NCBI GenBank assembly: GCA_963665555.2
Contig: OY762308.1
Location: 868,001-932,000, forward strand
DNA length: 64,000 nucleotides
Reading direction: 5' to 3'
DNA from: CAXXXW01 sp963665555
GTDB taxonomy: Bacteria; Pseudomonadota; Alphaproteobacteria; Thalassobaculales; Thalassobaculaceae
The position numbers were made by a program, and so were the translations under genes. The notes below the pieces were generated by a model, which made no database searches, was not told where the DNA came from, and saw only the letters and a list, made by a program, of their open reading frames with translations. Positions 7,735-15,428 of the stretch are shown piece by piece; within the stretch, counting starts at the first letter, position 1, and every line of letters starts with the position of its first letter.

Positions 7735-8478
7735 ATGCCCAGGTTCAAGCTCCTCGTGGAGTACGACGGCGGCGCCTTCGCCGGCTGGCAGCGCCAGGCC
7801 AACGGCCCGTCGGTCCAGCAGGCGCTGGAAGAGGCGGCGCTGGCCTTCTCCGGCGAGACGGTCGAGGTCGTGGGGGCCGGGCGCACCGATTCCGGCGTTC
7901 ACGCGCTCGCCATGGCGGCGCATCTGGATCTTGCGAGCGAGCGGTTCGACGGGCGGACCGTGCGCGCCGCGCTCGACTTCCACCTCCGCCCGACGCCGGT
8001 CTCGGTGCTGTCGGCCGAGGTCGCGCCGCCCGGTTTCCACGCGCGTTTCTCGGCGGTCCGGCGGCGCTACCTCTACCGCATCCTGAACCGGCGCGCGCCG
8101 CCGGCGCTGTCGCGCGGACGGGTCTGGCACGTGGCGCGGCCGCTCGACGCGGCGGCGATGGCCGGGGCGGGGGCGGCGCTGCTCGGCCGCCACGACTTCT
8201 CCAGCTTCCGCGCCGCCGGCTGCCAGGCCGCCTCGCCGACAAGGACGCTGGACCGGCTCGATGTGTTCCGCGAGGGCGAGGAGGTGCGGGTCGTCGCCGA
8301 GGCGCGGTCGTTCCTCTACCGCCAGGTGCGCAACATCGTCGGCTCGCTCGGCCTCGTCGGCGAGGGGAAGTGGACGCGGGCCGACATCGAGGCCGCGCTC
8401 GCCGCCCGCGACCGCGCCGCCGCCGGCCCCGCCGCCCCGGCCGAGGGCCTCTACCTGGCGGAGGTGGGGTACGAGTAG
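7735..8478 (+). CDS. truA: tRNA pseudouridine(38-40) synthase
   Basis: A 247-residue TruA that isomerises uridines 38-40 of the tRNA anticodon stem to pseudouridine. Seen: FKLLVEYDGGAFAGWQRQ at the N-terminus, the catalytic Asp in GAGRTDSGVHA near residue 50, FHARFSAVRRRYLYRI, GRHDFSSFRAAGC, and the C-terminal EARSFLYRQVRNIVG. The start is ATG 7735 (MPRFK). A 10-base tandem duplication (CCGGATGCCC at 7731 and directly before it) puts a second ATG at 7725, which is out of frame. In many alphaproteobacteria truA runs in the same direction after dapE; here it faces the dap operon instead. Confidence 0.95.
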   Translation: MPRFKLLVEYDGGAFAGWQRQANGPSVQQALEEAALAFSGETVEVVGAGRTDSGVHALAMAAHLDLASERFDGRTVRAALDFHLRPTPVSVLSAEVAPPGFHARFSAVRRRYLYRILNRRAPPALSRGRVWHVARPLDAAAMAGAGAALLGRHDFSSFRAAGCQAASPTRTLDRLDVFREGEEVRVVAEARSFLYRQVRNIVGSLGLVGEGKWTRADIEAALAARDRAAAGPAAPAEGLYLAEVGYE

Positions 8479-8487
8479 GGGATCGCC

Positions 8488-8501
8488 GGCGGCCGGCCGC
8501 C
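8488..8501. terminator. Possible bidirectional hairpin between convergent truA and membrane-protein gene
   Basis: GGCGGCCGGCCGCC is a perfect 14-base palindrome lying in the 23-base gap between the truA stop and the stop of the facing gene. Its position suits a shared terminator, but there is no T tract and in such GC-rich DNA a palindrome of this kind can arise by chance. Confidence 0.25.
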
Positions 8502-9080
8502 TCAGAACTTGCCGGCGAAGGACTCCAGCACCTTCACCACCGCGACGCTGAACACGAAGTCCAGCACGACGATGGCGAAGGACATGATGATCCCGAGGCC
8601 CAGCTGGCGGCGCGCCACCTCGACGAACATCAGCGTCGCGGCCGTGTAGCACAGCGCGGTGACCACCGCCTCGACGCCCGGCGGCGCGACGCCGTACAGG
8701 CCGGTCAGCGACGCCGCCGCGAACATGTAGGCGATCGGCGCGGAGACCCAGTTGTACGGCACGATGTAGTCGATGAAGCGCTCGCCGCGGCCGAGGGCGG
8801 AGGAGACGCCCGCCATCAGCACCGGCCAGGCCAGCCAGACGATGGCGTAGATCATCAGGTCGATCACGGCGTCCAGCGGCCCGTATTCGGTCCGCCCGGT
8901 GTACGCCATGCCGCGCGCGACGATCGCCGCGTGCGCCGGCAGCGCCAGCACGGCGGCGAACAGCGAGTTCCAGAACCCTTCCGGCGTGCGGTTGAACATC
9001 GCCGCCGCGTCCGGGTGGCGGCGCGCCAGCAGGACCGTCCCGTAAAGCGCCTTCACCAGTTCGGCGAAAGAGGGCAGCAT
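8502..9080 (-). CDS. Polytopic inner-membrane protein of the dap operon (hypothetical, YIP1-like)
   Basis: A 192-residue protein with about five hydrophobic segments (around residues 40-55, 75-100, 115-140, 145-165 and 165-190) and short polar loops; no enzymatic motif is seen. The soluble start (FAELVKALYGTVLLARRHPDAAA) is typical of an alphaproteobacterial membrane family that sits between dapE and truA; the pattern is close to YIP1-type proteins. ATG 9080 is chosen since it lies only four bases after the dapE stop; the longer frame overlaps dapE. Role unknown; co-expression with DAP synthesis suggests an envelope function but this is inference from position. Confidence 0.7.
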   Translation of the reverse strand: MLPSFAELVKALYGTVLLARRHPDAAAMFNRTPEGFWNSLFAAVLALPAHAAIVARGMAYTGRTEYGPLDAVIDLMIYAIVWLAWPVLMAGVSSALGRGERFIDYIVPYNWVSAPIAYMFAAASLTGLYGVAPPGVEAVVTALCYTAATLMFVEVARRQLGLGIIMSFAIVVLDFVFSVAVVKVLESFAGKF

Positions 9081-9084
9081 GGCG

Positions 9085-10254
9085 TCACCGGCGCGCCCGG
9101 GCGAAAAACCGCTCCAGCAGCGCGAGATAGACCTCCGCCAGGGCGTGGATGTCGGCGACGGCCACATGCTCGTCCGCCTTGTGCATCGTTTGGCCGACGC
9201 CGCCGAACTCCACCACCGGGCAATGGGCGCGGATGAAGCGCGCGTCGGAGGTGCCGCCGGTCGTGCTGAGTTCCGGCGAAACGCCCAGCGTCTCCTCCAC
9301 CGCCGCCGCGAGGTCCTCGGTCAGCGGCCCCGGCTCCGTCAGGAAGGCGCCGGAGGAGCATTCGGTCACCAGTTCGTAGCCGCCGCCGGCGGCGTCGAAC
9401 GCCGCGCGCAGCCGGGCCTCGATCCCCTCGGCCGTCTGGAGGTCGTTGAAGCGGATGTTGAAGACGGCGGTCGCCCGGGCGGGGATGGCGTTGCTCGCCG
9501 GGTTGCCGGTGTCGATGGAGGCGATGGCGACGGTGGAGGGCGGGAAATGCGCGCTCCCCCCGTCCAGCCGCTCCTCTGCCAGCGGGGCCAGCATCCGCAC
9601 CAGGCGCGAGAGCGGGTTGTCCGCGAGGTGGGGATAGGCGGTGTGGCCCTGGACCCCGCGGACCGCCAGCCGGCCGGTCAGGCTGCCGCGCCGGCCGATC
9701 TTCGCCATGCCGCCGAGGCGGTCCGGGTTGGTCGGCTCGCCGACCACGCAGGCGTCCATCCGCTCGCCGCGCGCCTCCATCCAGCGCAGGACCTTGGCGG
9801 TGCCGTTGACGGCCGGCCCCTCCTCGTCGCCGGTGACCAGCAGGGCGATCGAGCCGGGGAGGGCGCCGCCGCGCGCGGCCGCGAATCGCCCGGCCGCCGC
9901 CACGAAGGCAGCGATGGCGGACTTCATGTCCGCCGCGCCGCGCCCGTAAAGCCGGCCGTCCACGATCTCGCCCCCGAAGGGATCGACGGACCAGTCCGCC
10001 CGGTCGCCCGGCGGGACCACGTCGGTGTGCCCGGCGAAGCCGAACACCGGCCCTTCCGTTCCCAGCCGGGCGTAGAGGTTGTCCACGTCCGGCGTGCCCG
10101 CCTCGGAGAAGCGCAGCCGGTGGCGGGCGAAGCCCATGCCGGCGAGGACGCCCTCCAGCGCGTCGAGCGCGCCGTTGTCCTCCGGCGTGACGCTCGGGCA
10201 GCGGATCAGCCGCTGGCTGAGTTCGACCGGATCGATGCGCGCGCCGGCGTCCAT
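9085..10254 (-). CDS. dapE: Succinyl-diaminopimelate desuccinylase
   Basis: A 389-residue M20-family dizinc hydrolase that removes succinate from N-succinyl-LL-2,6-diaminopimelate, giving LL-DAP for lysine and peptidoglycan. Metal ligands are seen in order: His in FAGHTDVVPPGD near residue 72, the bridging Asp in GRGAADMKS, the catalytic and ligand Glu pair in TGDEEGP, and the late His in GVGQTMHKADEHV. RCPSVTPEDNGALD marks the family N-terminus. It follows dapD by six bases and precedes the membrane protein by four, so the genes form one transcriptional unit. Catalytic residues are intact. Confidence 0.96.
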   Translation of the reverse strand: MDAGARIDPVELSQRLIRCPSVTPEDNGALDALEGVLAGMGFARHRLRFSEAGTPDVDNLYARLGTEGPVFGFAGHTDVVPPGDRADWSVDPFGGEIVDGRLYGRGAADMKSAIAAFVAAAGRFAAARGGALPGSIALLVTGDEEGPAVNGTAKVLRWMEARGERMDACVVGEPTNPDRLGGMAKIGRRGSLTGRLAVRGVQGHTAYPHLADNPLSRLVRMLAPLAEERLDGGSAHFPPSTVAIASIDTGNPASNAIPARATAVFNIRFNDLQTAEGIEARLRAAFDAAGGGYELVTECSSGAFLTEPGPLTEDLAAAVEETLGVSPELSTTGGTSDARFIRAHCPVVEFGGVGQTMHKADEHVAVADIHALAEVYLALLERFFARARR

Positions 10255-10260
10255 GCCGGC

Positions 10261-11121
10261 TCAGTCGCGCAGCAATTCGTTGATGGAGGTCTTCGAGCGG
10301 GTCTGCTCGTCCACCCGTTTCACGATGACGGCGCAGTAGAGCGACGGCCCCGGACTCCCGTCCGGCAGCGGCTTGCCCGGCATCGCCCCCGGCACCACCA
10401 CCGAATAGGCCGGCACCCGGCCGGTCAGCACCTCCCCGGTCTCGCGGTTCACGATCCGGGTCGAGGCGCCGATATAGACGCCCATGCTGAGCACGGAGCC
10501 GGTTTCGACGATCACCCCCTCCGCGACCTCGGAGCGGGCGCCGACGAAGCAGTTGTCCTCGACGATCACCGGGTTGGCCTGCATCGGCTCCAGCACGCCG
10601 GCGATGCCGGCACCGCCGGAGATGTGGCAGTTCTTGCCCACCTGCGCGCAGGAGCCGATCGTGGCCCAGGTGTCCACCATCGTGCCGCTGTCCACATAGG
10701 CGCCGAGGTTGACGAAGCTCGGCATCAGCACCGCGCCGGGGGCGACATAGGCCGACCGGCGGACCACGCAGTTCGGCACCGCGCGCAGCCCGGCCTCGCG
10801 GAAGCGCGCCTCGCTCCAGCCGGCGAATTTCGACGGCACCTTGTCCCACCAGTGCGAGGGGCCGCGCTCGGGGTCCGCCGGGCCGCCGGGGATCGGCCCC
10901 ATGTCGTAGAGCCGGAAGGACAGCAGCACCGCCTTCTTCAGCCACTGGTTCACCCGCCATTCGTGGCCGCCGAGCGGTTCGGCGACCCGGCTTTCGCCGG
11001 AATCCATGGCGTCCAGCGCCGCCTCGATGGCGTCGCGCGCCTCGCCCCGCGTGTCGGGACCGATCGAATCCCGCGCGTCCCAGGCGCGTTCGACGGCGGT
11101 TTCGAGTTGGGAATCGCTCAT
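10261..11121 (-). CDS. dapD: 2,3,4,5-tetrahydropyridine-2,6-dicarboxylate N-succinyltransferase
   Basis: A 286-residue left-handed beta-helix acyltransferase that succinylates tetrahydrodipicolinate with succinyl-CoA, the first branch step of the succinylase DAP pathway. Seen: WWDKVPSKFAGW, VVRRSAYVAPGAVLMPSFVN, AYVDSGTMVDTWATIGSCAQ and the hexapeptide repeats (IGSCAQVGKN, ISGGAGIAGVLEP), ending in ELLRD. The full-length trimeric enzyme is about 280 residues. It starts 62 bases from the pyrimidine nucleotidase gene and its product feeds the next gene, dapE. Confidence 0.96.
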   Translation of the reverse strand: MSDSQLETAVERAWDARDSIGPDTRGEARDAIEAALDAMDSGESRVAEPLGGHEWRVNQWLKKAVLLSFRLYDMGPIPGGPADPERGPSHWWDKVPSKFAGWSEARFREAGLRAVPNCVVRRSAYVAPGAVLMPSFVNLGAYVDSGTMVDTWATIGSCAQVGKNCHISGGAGIAGVLEPMQANPVIVEDNCFVGARSEVAEGVIVETGSVLSMGVYIGASTRIVNRETGEVLTGRVPAYSVVVPGAMPGKPLPDGSPGPSLYCAVIVKRVDEQTRSKTSINELLRD

Positions 11122-11182
11122 GGCGCGGCGTCCGTTCGGCGGTTGCGGGCGGCGCGCAACATGGGCGTCCGCCGCCGGGCTG

Positions 11183-11905
11183 TCAACACGCCGCCGCCGG
11201 ACCCGAACCGGCCGGAACCGGGCCGACGAGCGTCTCCAGCCAGTCCGCGAGGTCGTCGATTTCGTGGTGCACCCAGCCCTCGCCGGCCCCCTCGGCCGAC
11301 CAGTCCATGGCGTTGCGCAGCCACACCGTCGTCATGCCCATCTCGGCGGCCGGGCGCAGGTTCTTGGCCATGTCCTCGACCATCGCCGAGGCCGCCGGGT
11401 CGATCCCGAACCGCGCCGCCATGGCGGCGTAGGGGCGGGGATCCGGCTTGGGAACGAAATCGCCGGCCACGATGTCGAACACGCCCTCGAACAGCGCGTC
11501 GATGCCGAGCTGGCGGGTGATCCGCTCGGCGTGCGGGACCGAGCCGTTGGTGAAGATCACCCGGCGGCCGGGCAGGCGGCCGATCAGCGCGGCGAGCCTG
11601 GGATCGGGCGCCATGTCGCTCACGTCGATGTCGTGCACGAAGTCGAGGAAGCGTCCGGGGTCCAGCCCGCGCTCCACCGTCAGGCCCCGCATGGTGGTGC
11701 CGTGGCGCCGGAACATGCGCCGCTGCAGGTCGCGGGCGGCGTCCTCGGAAAGCCCGTACTCCTCCCGGATGAACAGCGTCATCCGCCGCGAGACGCGCGC
11801 GAACAGGTTCGAGGCGGCGGGATAGAGCGTGTTGTCGAGGTCGAACACCCAGCAGCCGATCCGGGCGGGGTCGAGCGGCGCGCGCGGGGGACGGGGATCG
11901 GTCAT
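11183..11905 (-). CDS. HAD-superfamily pyrimidine 5'-nucleotidase
   Basis: A 240-residue haloacid-dehalogenase hydrolase of the SDT1/YjjG-like pyrimidine 5'-nucleotidase family. Motif I is WVFDLDNTLYP (nucleophile Asp), motif II IFTNGS, motif III the Lys in GDFVPKPDPRPYAAM, motif IV MVEDMAKNLRPA. The start is ATG 11905 behind a GGAG site; the frame stays open further upstream into the neighbour, but those residues have no family match. The gene commonly sits between argB and dapD in alphaproteobacteria, and here a PhyH gene is interposed. The physiological substrate (UMP, dUMP or damaged nucleotides) is unproven. Confidence 0.9.
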   Translation of the reverse strand: MTDPRPPRAPLDPARIGCWVFDLDNTLYPAASNLFARVSRRMTLFIREEYGLSEDAARDLQRRMFRRHGTTMRGLTVERGLDPGRFLDFVHDIDVSDMAPDPRLAALIGRLPGRRVIFTNGSVPHAERITRQLGIDALFEGVFDIVAGDFVPKPDPRPYAAMAARFGIDPAASAMVEDMAKNLRPAAEMGMTTVWLRNAMDWSAEGAGEGWVHHEIDDLADWLETLVGPVPAGSGPAAAC

Positions 11906-11984
11906 GGGCGGCGCTCCGGGAATGTGCGGGCTGGCGGATGGGACAGGGCGCTTCGGGACCGCCGCCAGGATGGATCGGACTCTG

Positions 11985-12947
11985 TCACGTCGCAAAGTGC
12001 GCTCGAATCGCATCGTGAAAATAGCTCCAGTACCACAGAGGACCATCCCGCCGCCGAACCTTGGCCAGTGCGTAGCGCGGACGGACGGAAACGGGACAAA
12101 AATGTCCCACCAGGCTTTGGCGCGTGGCCCCGGGGTCGGTAATTTGCGAACCGCCGTGTGCGAGATCGGCGTGCCAGACGAGCACATCTCCCTTTCTGGC
12201 CAGAAAGGTTTCCTGCTCAAGGCCGCGGCTGTCGCATTCGGCGCCTAGCCATTCGAGGAACTTCTCCACTTCCCCATCGCGCGCTCCATGGGAATCCCGT
12301 CGTCCGGTCGAAAAGACATAATCGGGCAAGCGGTGGCTCTTTATCCTGTAGCGGAGTTCGCCGGACCCTTGCGCGATGTCCTCCAGAGCGATCCAGCACG
12401 CCGCCATGCACAGTGGCCGGTCGTAGACAACGAAGGCGGGATCCTGATGGAGCGGCTGCTCCGATCCCATGCGAAAAATCAGCGATTGGCTAAGAACCGG
12501 CGGTTCGTCGAAGATCGCGGACAAAAACTCCAGTACCCGGGGGGCGGACAAGACTTCACGCGCCTCCGGCAGGACCGTGTGAGCCTCGACGATACGGGCG
12601 CCGCGCGCGTTGTCGCCTGTTTTCAGGACAAGTGTCCGGGAACCGTCGGTCTGATAGCGCAATCGCCGGTCGCCCCTGGCGAAGGCCGTTGCGACGATAT
12701 CCGCCAGCCGGTCCGCCGCGGCCGAAGCGACGGCGCCCGGCAAGACGACATAGCCGTTTTCCATGAACCGGCCGATGTTCGCGCCGGTTTCGGGGGAAAC
12801 CTGTCCAGCGGCAATCCGCCTGGCGAGCTCGGCGGCCGCCCCGACGCGATCTATCCACAGGCCGCCGAAGTCGGAGTGGAACAGCGTTTCTTGCCCGCGC
12901 GCTCGCCGACTTCCGGCGCGGCCGAGCCGTTTCAGGAACGACAGCAT
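11985..12947 (-). CDS. Phytanoyl-CoA dioxygenase-like Fe(II)/2-oxoglutarate enzyme
   Basis: A 320-residue PhyH-family protein. The iron facial triad is visible as HQD (QPLHQDPAF near residue 170) and the distal His in WHADLAHGGS near residue 265; the 2-oxoglutarate-binding Arg is probably in the ATRQSLVGHF segment. The N-terminus has an extra polar region of about 55 residues before GYVVLPGAV. Base composition is lower than its neighbours: 35 of 60 bases G or C in 12001-12060 against about 70% around it, consistent with horizontal acquisition. It lies 13 bases after argB. Such enzymes hydroxylate diverse lipids, ectoine or natural products; the substrate is unknown. Confidence 0.82.
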   Translation of the reverse strand: MLSFLKRLGRAGSRRARGQETLFHSDFGGLWIDRVGAAAELARRIAAGQVSPETGANIGRFMENGYVVLPGAVASAAADRLADIVATAFARGDRRLRYQTDGSRTLVLKTGDNARGARIVEAHTVLPEAREVLSAPRVLEFLSAIFDEPPVLSQSLIFRMGSEQPLHQDPAFVVYDRPLCMAACWIALEDIAQGSGELRYRIKSHRLPDYVFSTGRRDSHGARDGEVEKFLEWLGAECDSRGLEQETFLARKGDVLVWHADLAHGGSQITDPGATRQSLVGHFCPVSVRPRYALAKVRRRDGPLWYWSYFHDAIRAHFAT

Positions 12948-12960
12948 TGTGGCTCGCCCG

Positions 12961-13884
12961 TCATGCGTCCGCCGCCTTGCCGGCGCGCACGATGGTGCCG
13001 GCGCCGCCGGGCGTGAACAGTTCCAGCAGCACCGCGTGGGGCGCGCGGCCGTCCAGGATGACGGCGCCGCCGGCGCCGCGCTCGACCGCCTCGACGCAGG
13101 TCTCGACCTTCGGGATCATGCCGCCGGAGACCGTCCCGTCGGCGATCAGCGCGCGCGCCTCGGCCACCGTCAGTTCCGGGACCAGCGCGCCGCTCCGGTC
13201 GAGCACGCCCTCCACGTCCGTCAACATCAGCATCCGGCTCGCGTTCGACGCGCCGGCGATGGCCCCGGCGGCGGTGTCGGCGTTGATGTTGTAGGTCCTC
13301 CCGTCGGGGCCGAGGCCGACCGGCGCGATCACCGGGATGAACCCGGCGGCGGTCAGCGCCTCCAGCAGGCCCGTGTCCACCTCCGAGGGTTCGCCGACGA
13401 AGCCGAGGTCGAGCACGCGCTCGATGTTGCTTTCGGGGTCCGTGCGCGTCCGCGACAGCTTCTCGGCCCGGATCAGGTTGGCGTCCTTGCCGGAAACGCC
13501 GACGGCGCGCCCGCCGGCCGCGTTGATCGCGGCGGCGATCGACTTGTTGATCGAGCCGGCGAGCACCATCTCGACGATCTCGACGGTCGCCGCGTCGGTG
13601 ACGCGCAGGCCGTCGACGAACTCGCTCTCGATGGCGAGGCGCTTCAGCATCCGGCCGATCTGCGGCCCGCCGCCGTGCACGACCAGCGGGTTCGTCCCGA
13701 CCTGCTTCAGCAGCGCCATGTCGGAGGCGAAGGACTCGAACAGCGCCGGGTCGCCCATCGCGTGGCCGCCGAACTTGACCACGATGGCGCGCCCGCTGTA
13801 GCGCCGCATGAAGGGCAGGGCGTCGGCGAGAATGCCGGCCCTGGAGAGCCACTCCGCCCGCGCCTCGGCGTCCGTCCCCGCCAT
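12961..13884 (-). CDS. argB: Acetylglutamate kinase
   Basis: A 307-residue amino-acid kinase that phosphorylates N-acetyl-L-glutamate in arginine synthesis. Seen: IVVKFGGHAMGD with the catalytic Lys, VVHGGGPQIGRML, the glycine-rich SGKDANLIRAEK, INADTAAGAIAG and LMLTDVEGVLD, then GTVSGGMIPKVETC. The start ATG 13884 lies behind GGCGGAGACG; the much longer frame upstream is not family-like. The length agrees with the arginine-feedback-inhibited hexameric form, which has an N-terminal helix (WLSRAGILADALPFMRRY). It follows the PIN gene by 95 bases and precedes the PhyH gene. Confidence 0.96.
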   Translation of the reverse strand: MAGTDAEARAEWLSRAGILADALPFMRRYSGRAIVVKFGGHAMGDPALFESFASDMALLKQVGTNPLVVHGGGPQIGRMLKRLAIESEFVDGLRVTDAATVEIVEMVLAGSINKSIAAAINAAGGRAVGVSGKDANLIRAEKLSRTRTDPESNIERVLDLGFVGEPSEVDTGLLEALTAAGFIPVIAPVGLGPDGRTYNINADTAAGAIAGASNASRMLMLTDVEGVLDRSGALVPELTVAEARALIADGTVSGGMIPKVETCVEAVERGAGGAVILDGRAPHAVLLELFTPGGAGTIVRAGKAADA

Positions 13885-13979
13885 CGTCTCCGCCCCCGGT
13901 TCGCCCGCGCCGTGTTTACGCCGCCGCTCCGCCCGCGCGCAAGGGGAAGGGGGCCGGCGGGGATTCGGCCGCGGGCGAG

Positions 13980-14441
13980 TCAGGGGAACTGGCCGTGGGC
14001 GAAGTTGTACGCGGCGCCCGGCTCCTTCGCCGCCGCCGCCCGGTAGAGGTCGAAATCCACGGTTAGCACGGGCGTTTCGGCGGAAACGGCCTCCAGCAGG
14101 ACGGCGTCGGTCAGGCCGAGCCGCCGAAACTCGGGATTCCGCGCCGCGTCCGCGCTGGCGACCACCGTCTCCTCCTGCTTTTCGATAAGGAGCCGGAGGA
14201 CATCGAAGCACCTCGAACGCTCCGGCTCCCCGTGCTGGGCCAGCAGGTTGGACGTTTCGGTGAGCGTGTTCGGCGTCACCAGCACCCGGTCCATCGAATT
14301 GACAATGCTCACCAGCCGCTCGAAGTCCTCGATCTCGAAGCTTTCGGTGCGCTTGTGCTTGGCGATCAGGTTCCGGCCCGTCTCCCCCACGACAAGCAGG
14401 ACGAGCAGGTTGGCGTCGATGAACATGCGGGTGGGAATCAT
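13980..14441 (-). CDS. PIN-domain protein, putative ribonuclease of a two-gene module
   Basis: A 153-residue PIN-fold protein. Four acidic residues expected in the Mg-binding site are seen: Asp in FIDANLLVLL (residue 9), Glu in TLTETSNLL, Asp in GLTDAVLLEA and Asp in VLTVDFDLY. The middle is longer than in ordinary VapC, with KHKRTESFEIEDFERL after the first strand. It begins four bases after the stop of the 89-residue partner, suggesting translational coupling. Base use is lower (34 of 60 G or C in 14281-14340) than in flanking argB and engB. Probably an RNase toxin or RNA-processing nuclease; the target is unknown. Confidence 0.75.
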   Translation of the reverse strand: MIPTRMFIDANLLVLLVVGETGRNLIAKHKRTESFEIEDFERLVSIVNSMDRVLVTPNTLTETSNLLAQHGEPERSRCFDVLRLLIEKQEETVVASADAARNPEFRRLGLTDAVLLEAVSAETPVLTVDFDLYRAAAAKEPGAAYNFAHGQFP

Positions 14442-14445
14442 CGAC

Positions 14446-14715
14446 TTAGGGGGCGGCGGGCTGGAGCCGGTCCGTCATCGAAATCACTTCGCCGTCGGGG
14501 TCGGCGATCTCCAAAACCTTGTAAGACCGCAAAACCTTGGGGGGGTTGAGAACGGAGTCGATCGTCCGCTCCCATGGCCGCGAGAACCCAAGCGTGATCA
14601 GCCAGAAATCTCCGTCCCGCTTGACTTCCTCAAGGCCGACATTCTCGATGGTCTCGTCGGCGTAAAGCTCTCCAAGGTAGGCTTTCGCCGTCCGAACCGC
14701 CTCTCTCGCTTCCAT
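14446..14715 (-). CDS. Small partner protein upstream of the PIN gene
   Basis: An 89-residue soluble protein that does not look like the AbrB, MazE, Phd or RHH antitoxins that usually accompany PIN toxins. It begins with an amphipathic helix (REAVRTAKAYLGELYADE), then NVGLEEVKRDGDFWLITLGF, resembling a compact beta-sheet domain (WLITLGFSRPW), and ends VLEIADPDGEVISM. ATG 14715 has a strong GGGAGGGAGGAGG site. It is immediately upstream of the PIN gene. I infer a dedicated partner, antitoxin or specificity factor; I do not recognise a named family. Confidence 0.65.
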   Translation of the reverse strand: MEAREAVRTAKAYLGELYADETIENVGLEEVKRDGDFWLITLGFSRPWERTIDSVLNPPKVLRSYKVLEIADPDGEVISMTDRLQPAAP

Positions 14716-14754
14716 CGCCTCCTCCCTCCCGGTCCCGCACCTTACCGCGCCCCG

Positions 14755-15408
14755 TTACGGGCGCGCCAGCGCGGCGAGTTCGGCGCGGAGTTCGGGGATG
14801 CCGGCGCCGGTGGCGGCGCTGGTCGCGGCGATCGCCGGGTGGGCCGCCGGGCGGCGTTCGAGTTCGCGCGCCGTCGCCGCGATCCGCGCCGCGAGTTCGG
14901 CCGGCTTGAGCTTGTCGGCCTTGGTCAGGACCGCCTGGTACACCACCGCCGCCTCGTCCAGCATGTCCATCGTCTCGCGGTCGAGGTCCTTCGGGCCGTG
15001 GCGCGCGTCCACCAGCAGGCAGACGCGGCGCAGCGGGACCCGGCCGCGCAGGAAGGCCTTCAGCACGCGCGTCCACGCCTCGACCCGGCTGCGCGACACG
15101 CGAGCGTAGCCGTAGCCCGGCAGGTCCACCAGCGCCAGCCGCCCGCCGAGGTCGAAGAAGTTGAGCTGTTGCGTGCGCCCCGGCGTCTTCGAGATGCGCG
15201 CCAGCGCCTTGCGGCCGGCCAGCGCGTTCAGCAGGCTCGACTTGCCCACGTTCGAGCGGCCGGCGAAGGCGATCTCCGGCGCGCCCGCCGGCGGGAGCCG
15301 GTCGAGCGTCTCCGTCCCGGCGACGAAGACGCATTCGCGCGCGAACAGCCGCCGCCCGGCCTCCAGCCGCTCGGCCGAAAGCCCGGCCCCTTCCGCGTCC
15401 CCGGACAC
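14755..15408 (-). CDS. engB: Ribosome biogenesis GTP-binding protein EngB (YsxC/YihA)
   Basis: A 217-residue TrmE-Era-EngA-EngB-Septin GTPase needed for large-subunit assembly. GTP motifs: G1 GRSNVGKSSLL near residue 45, G2 TPGRTQQLNFF, G3 DLPGYGYA, G4 TKADKLK, and G5 TSAATGAGI. The start is taken as GTG 15408, 20 bases after the yidC stop; no nearer ATG is in frame. The typical family length is about 200 residues. It belongs to the rpmH-rnpA-yidD-yidC-engB transcription unit. Confidence 0.92.
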   Translation of the reverse strand: MSGDAEGAGLSAERLEAGRRLFARECVFVAGTETLDRLPPAGAPEIAFAGRSNVGKSSLLNALAGRKALARISKTPGRTQQLNFFDLGGRLALVDLPGYGYARVSRSRVEAWTRVLKAFLRGRVPLRRVCLLVDARHGPKDLDRETMDMLDEAAVVYQAVLTKADKLKPAELAARIAATARELERRPAAHPAIAATSAATGAGIPELRAELAALARP

Positions 15409-15428
15409 CGCCGCCGCCCGTCCGCCGG

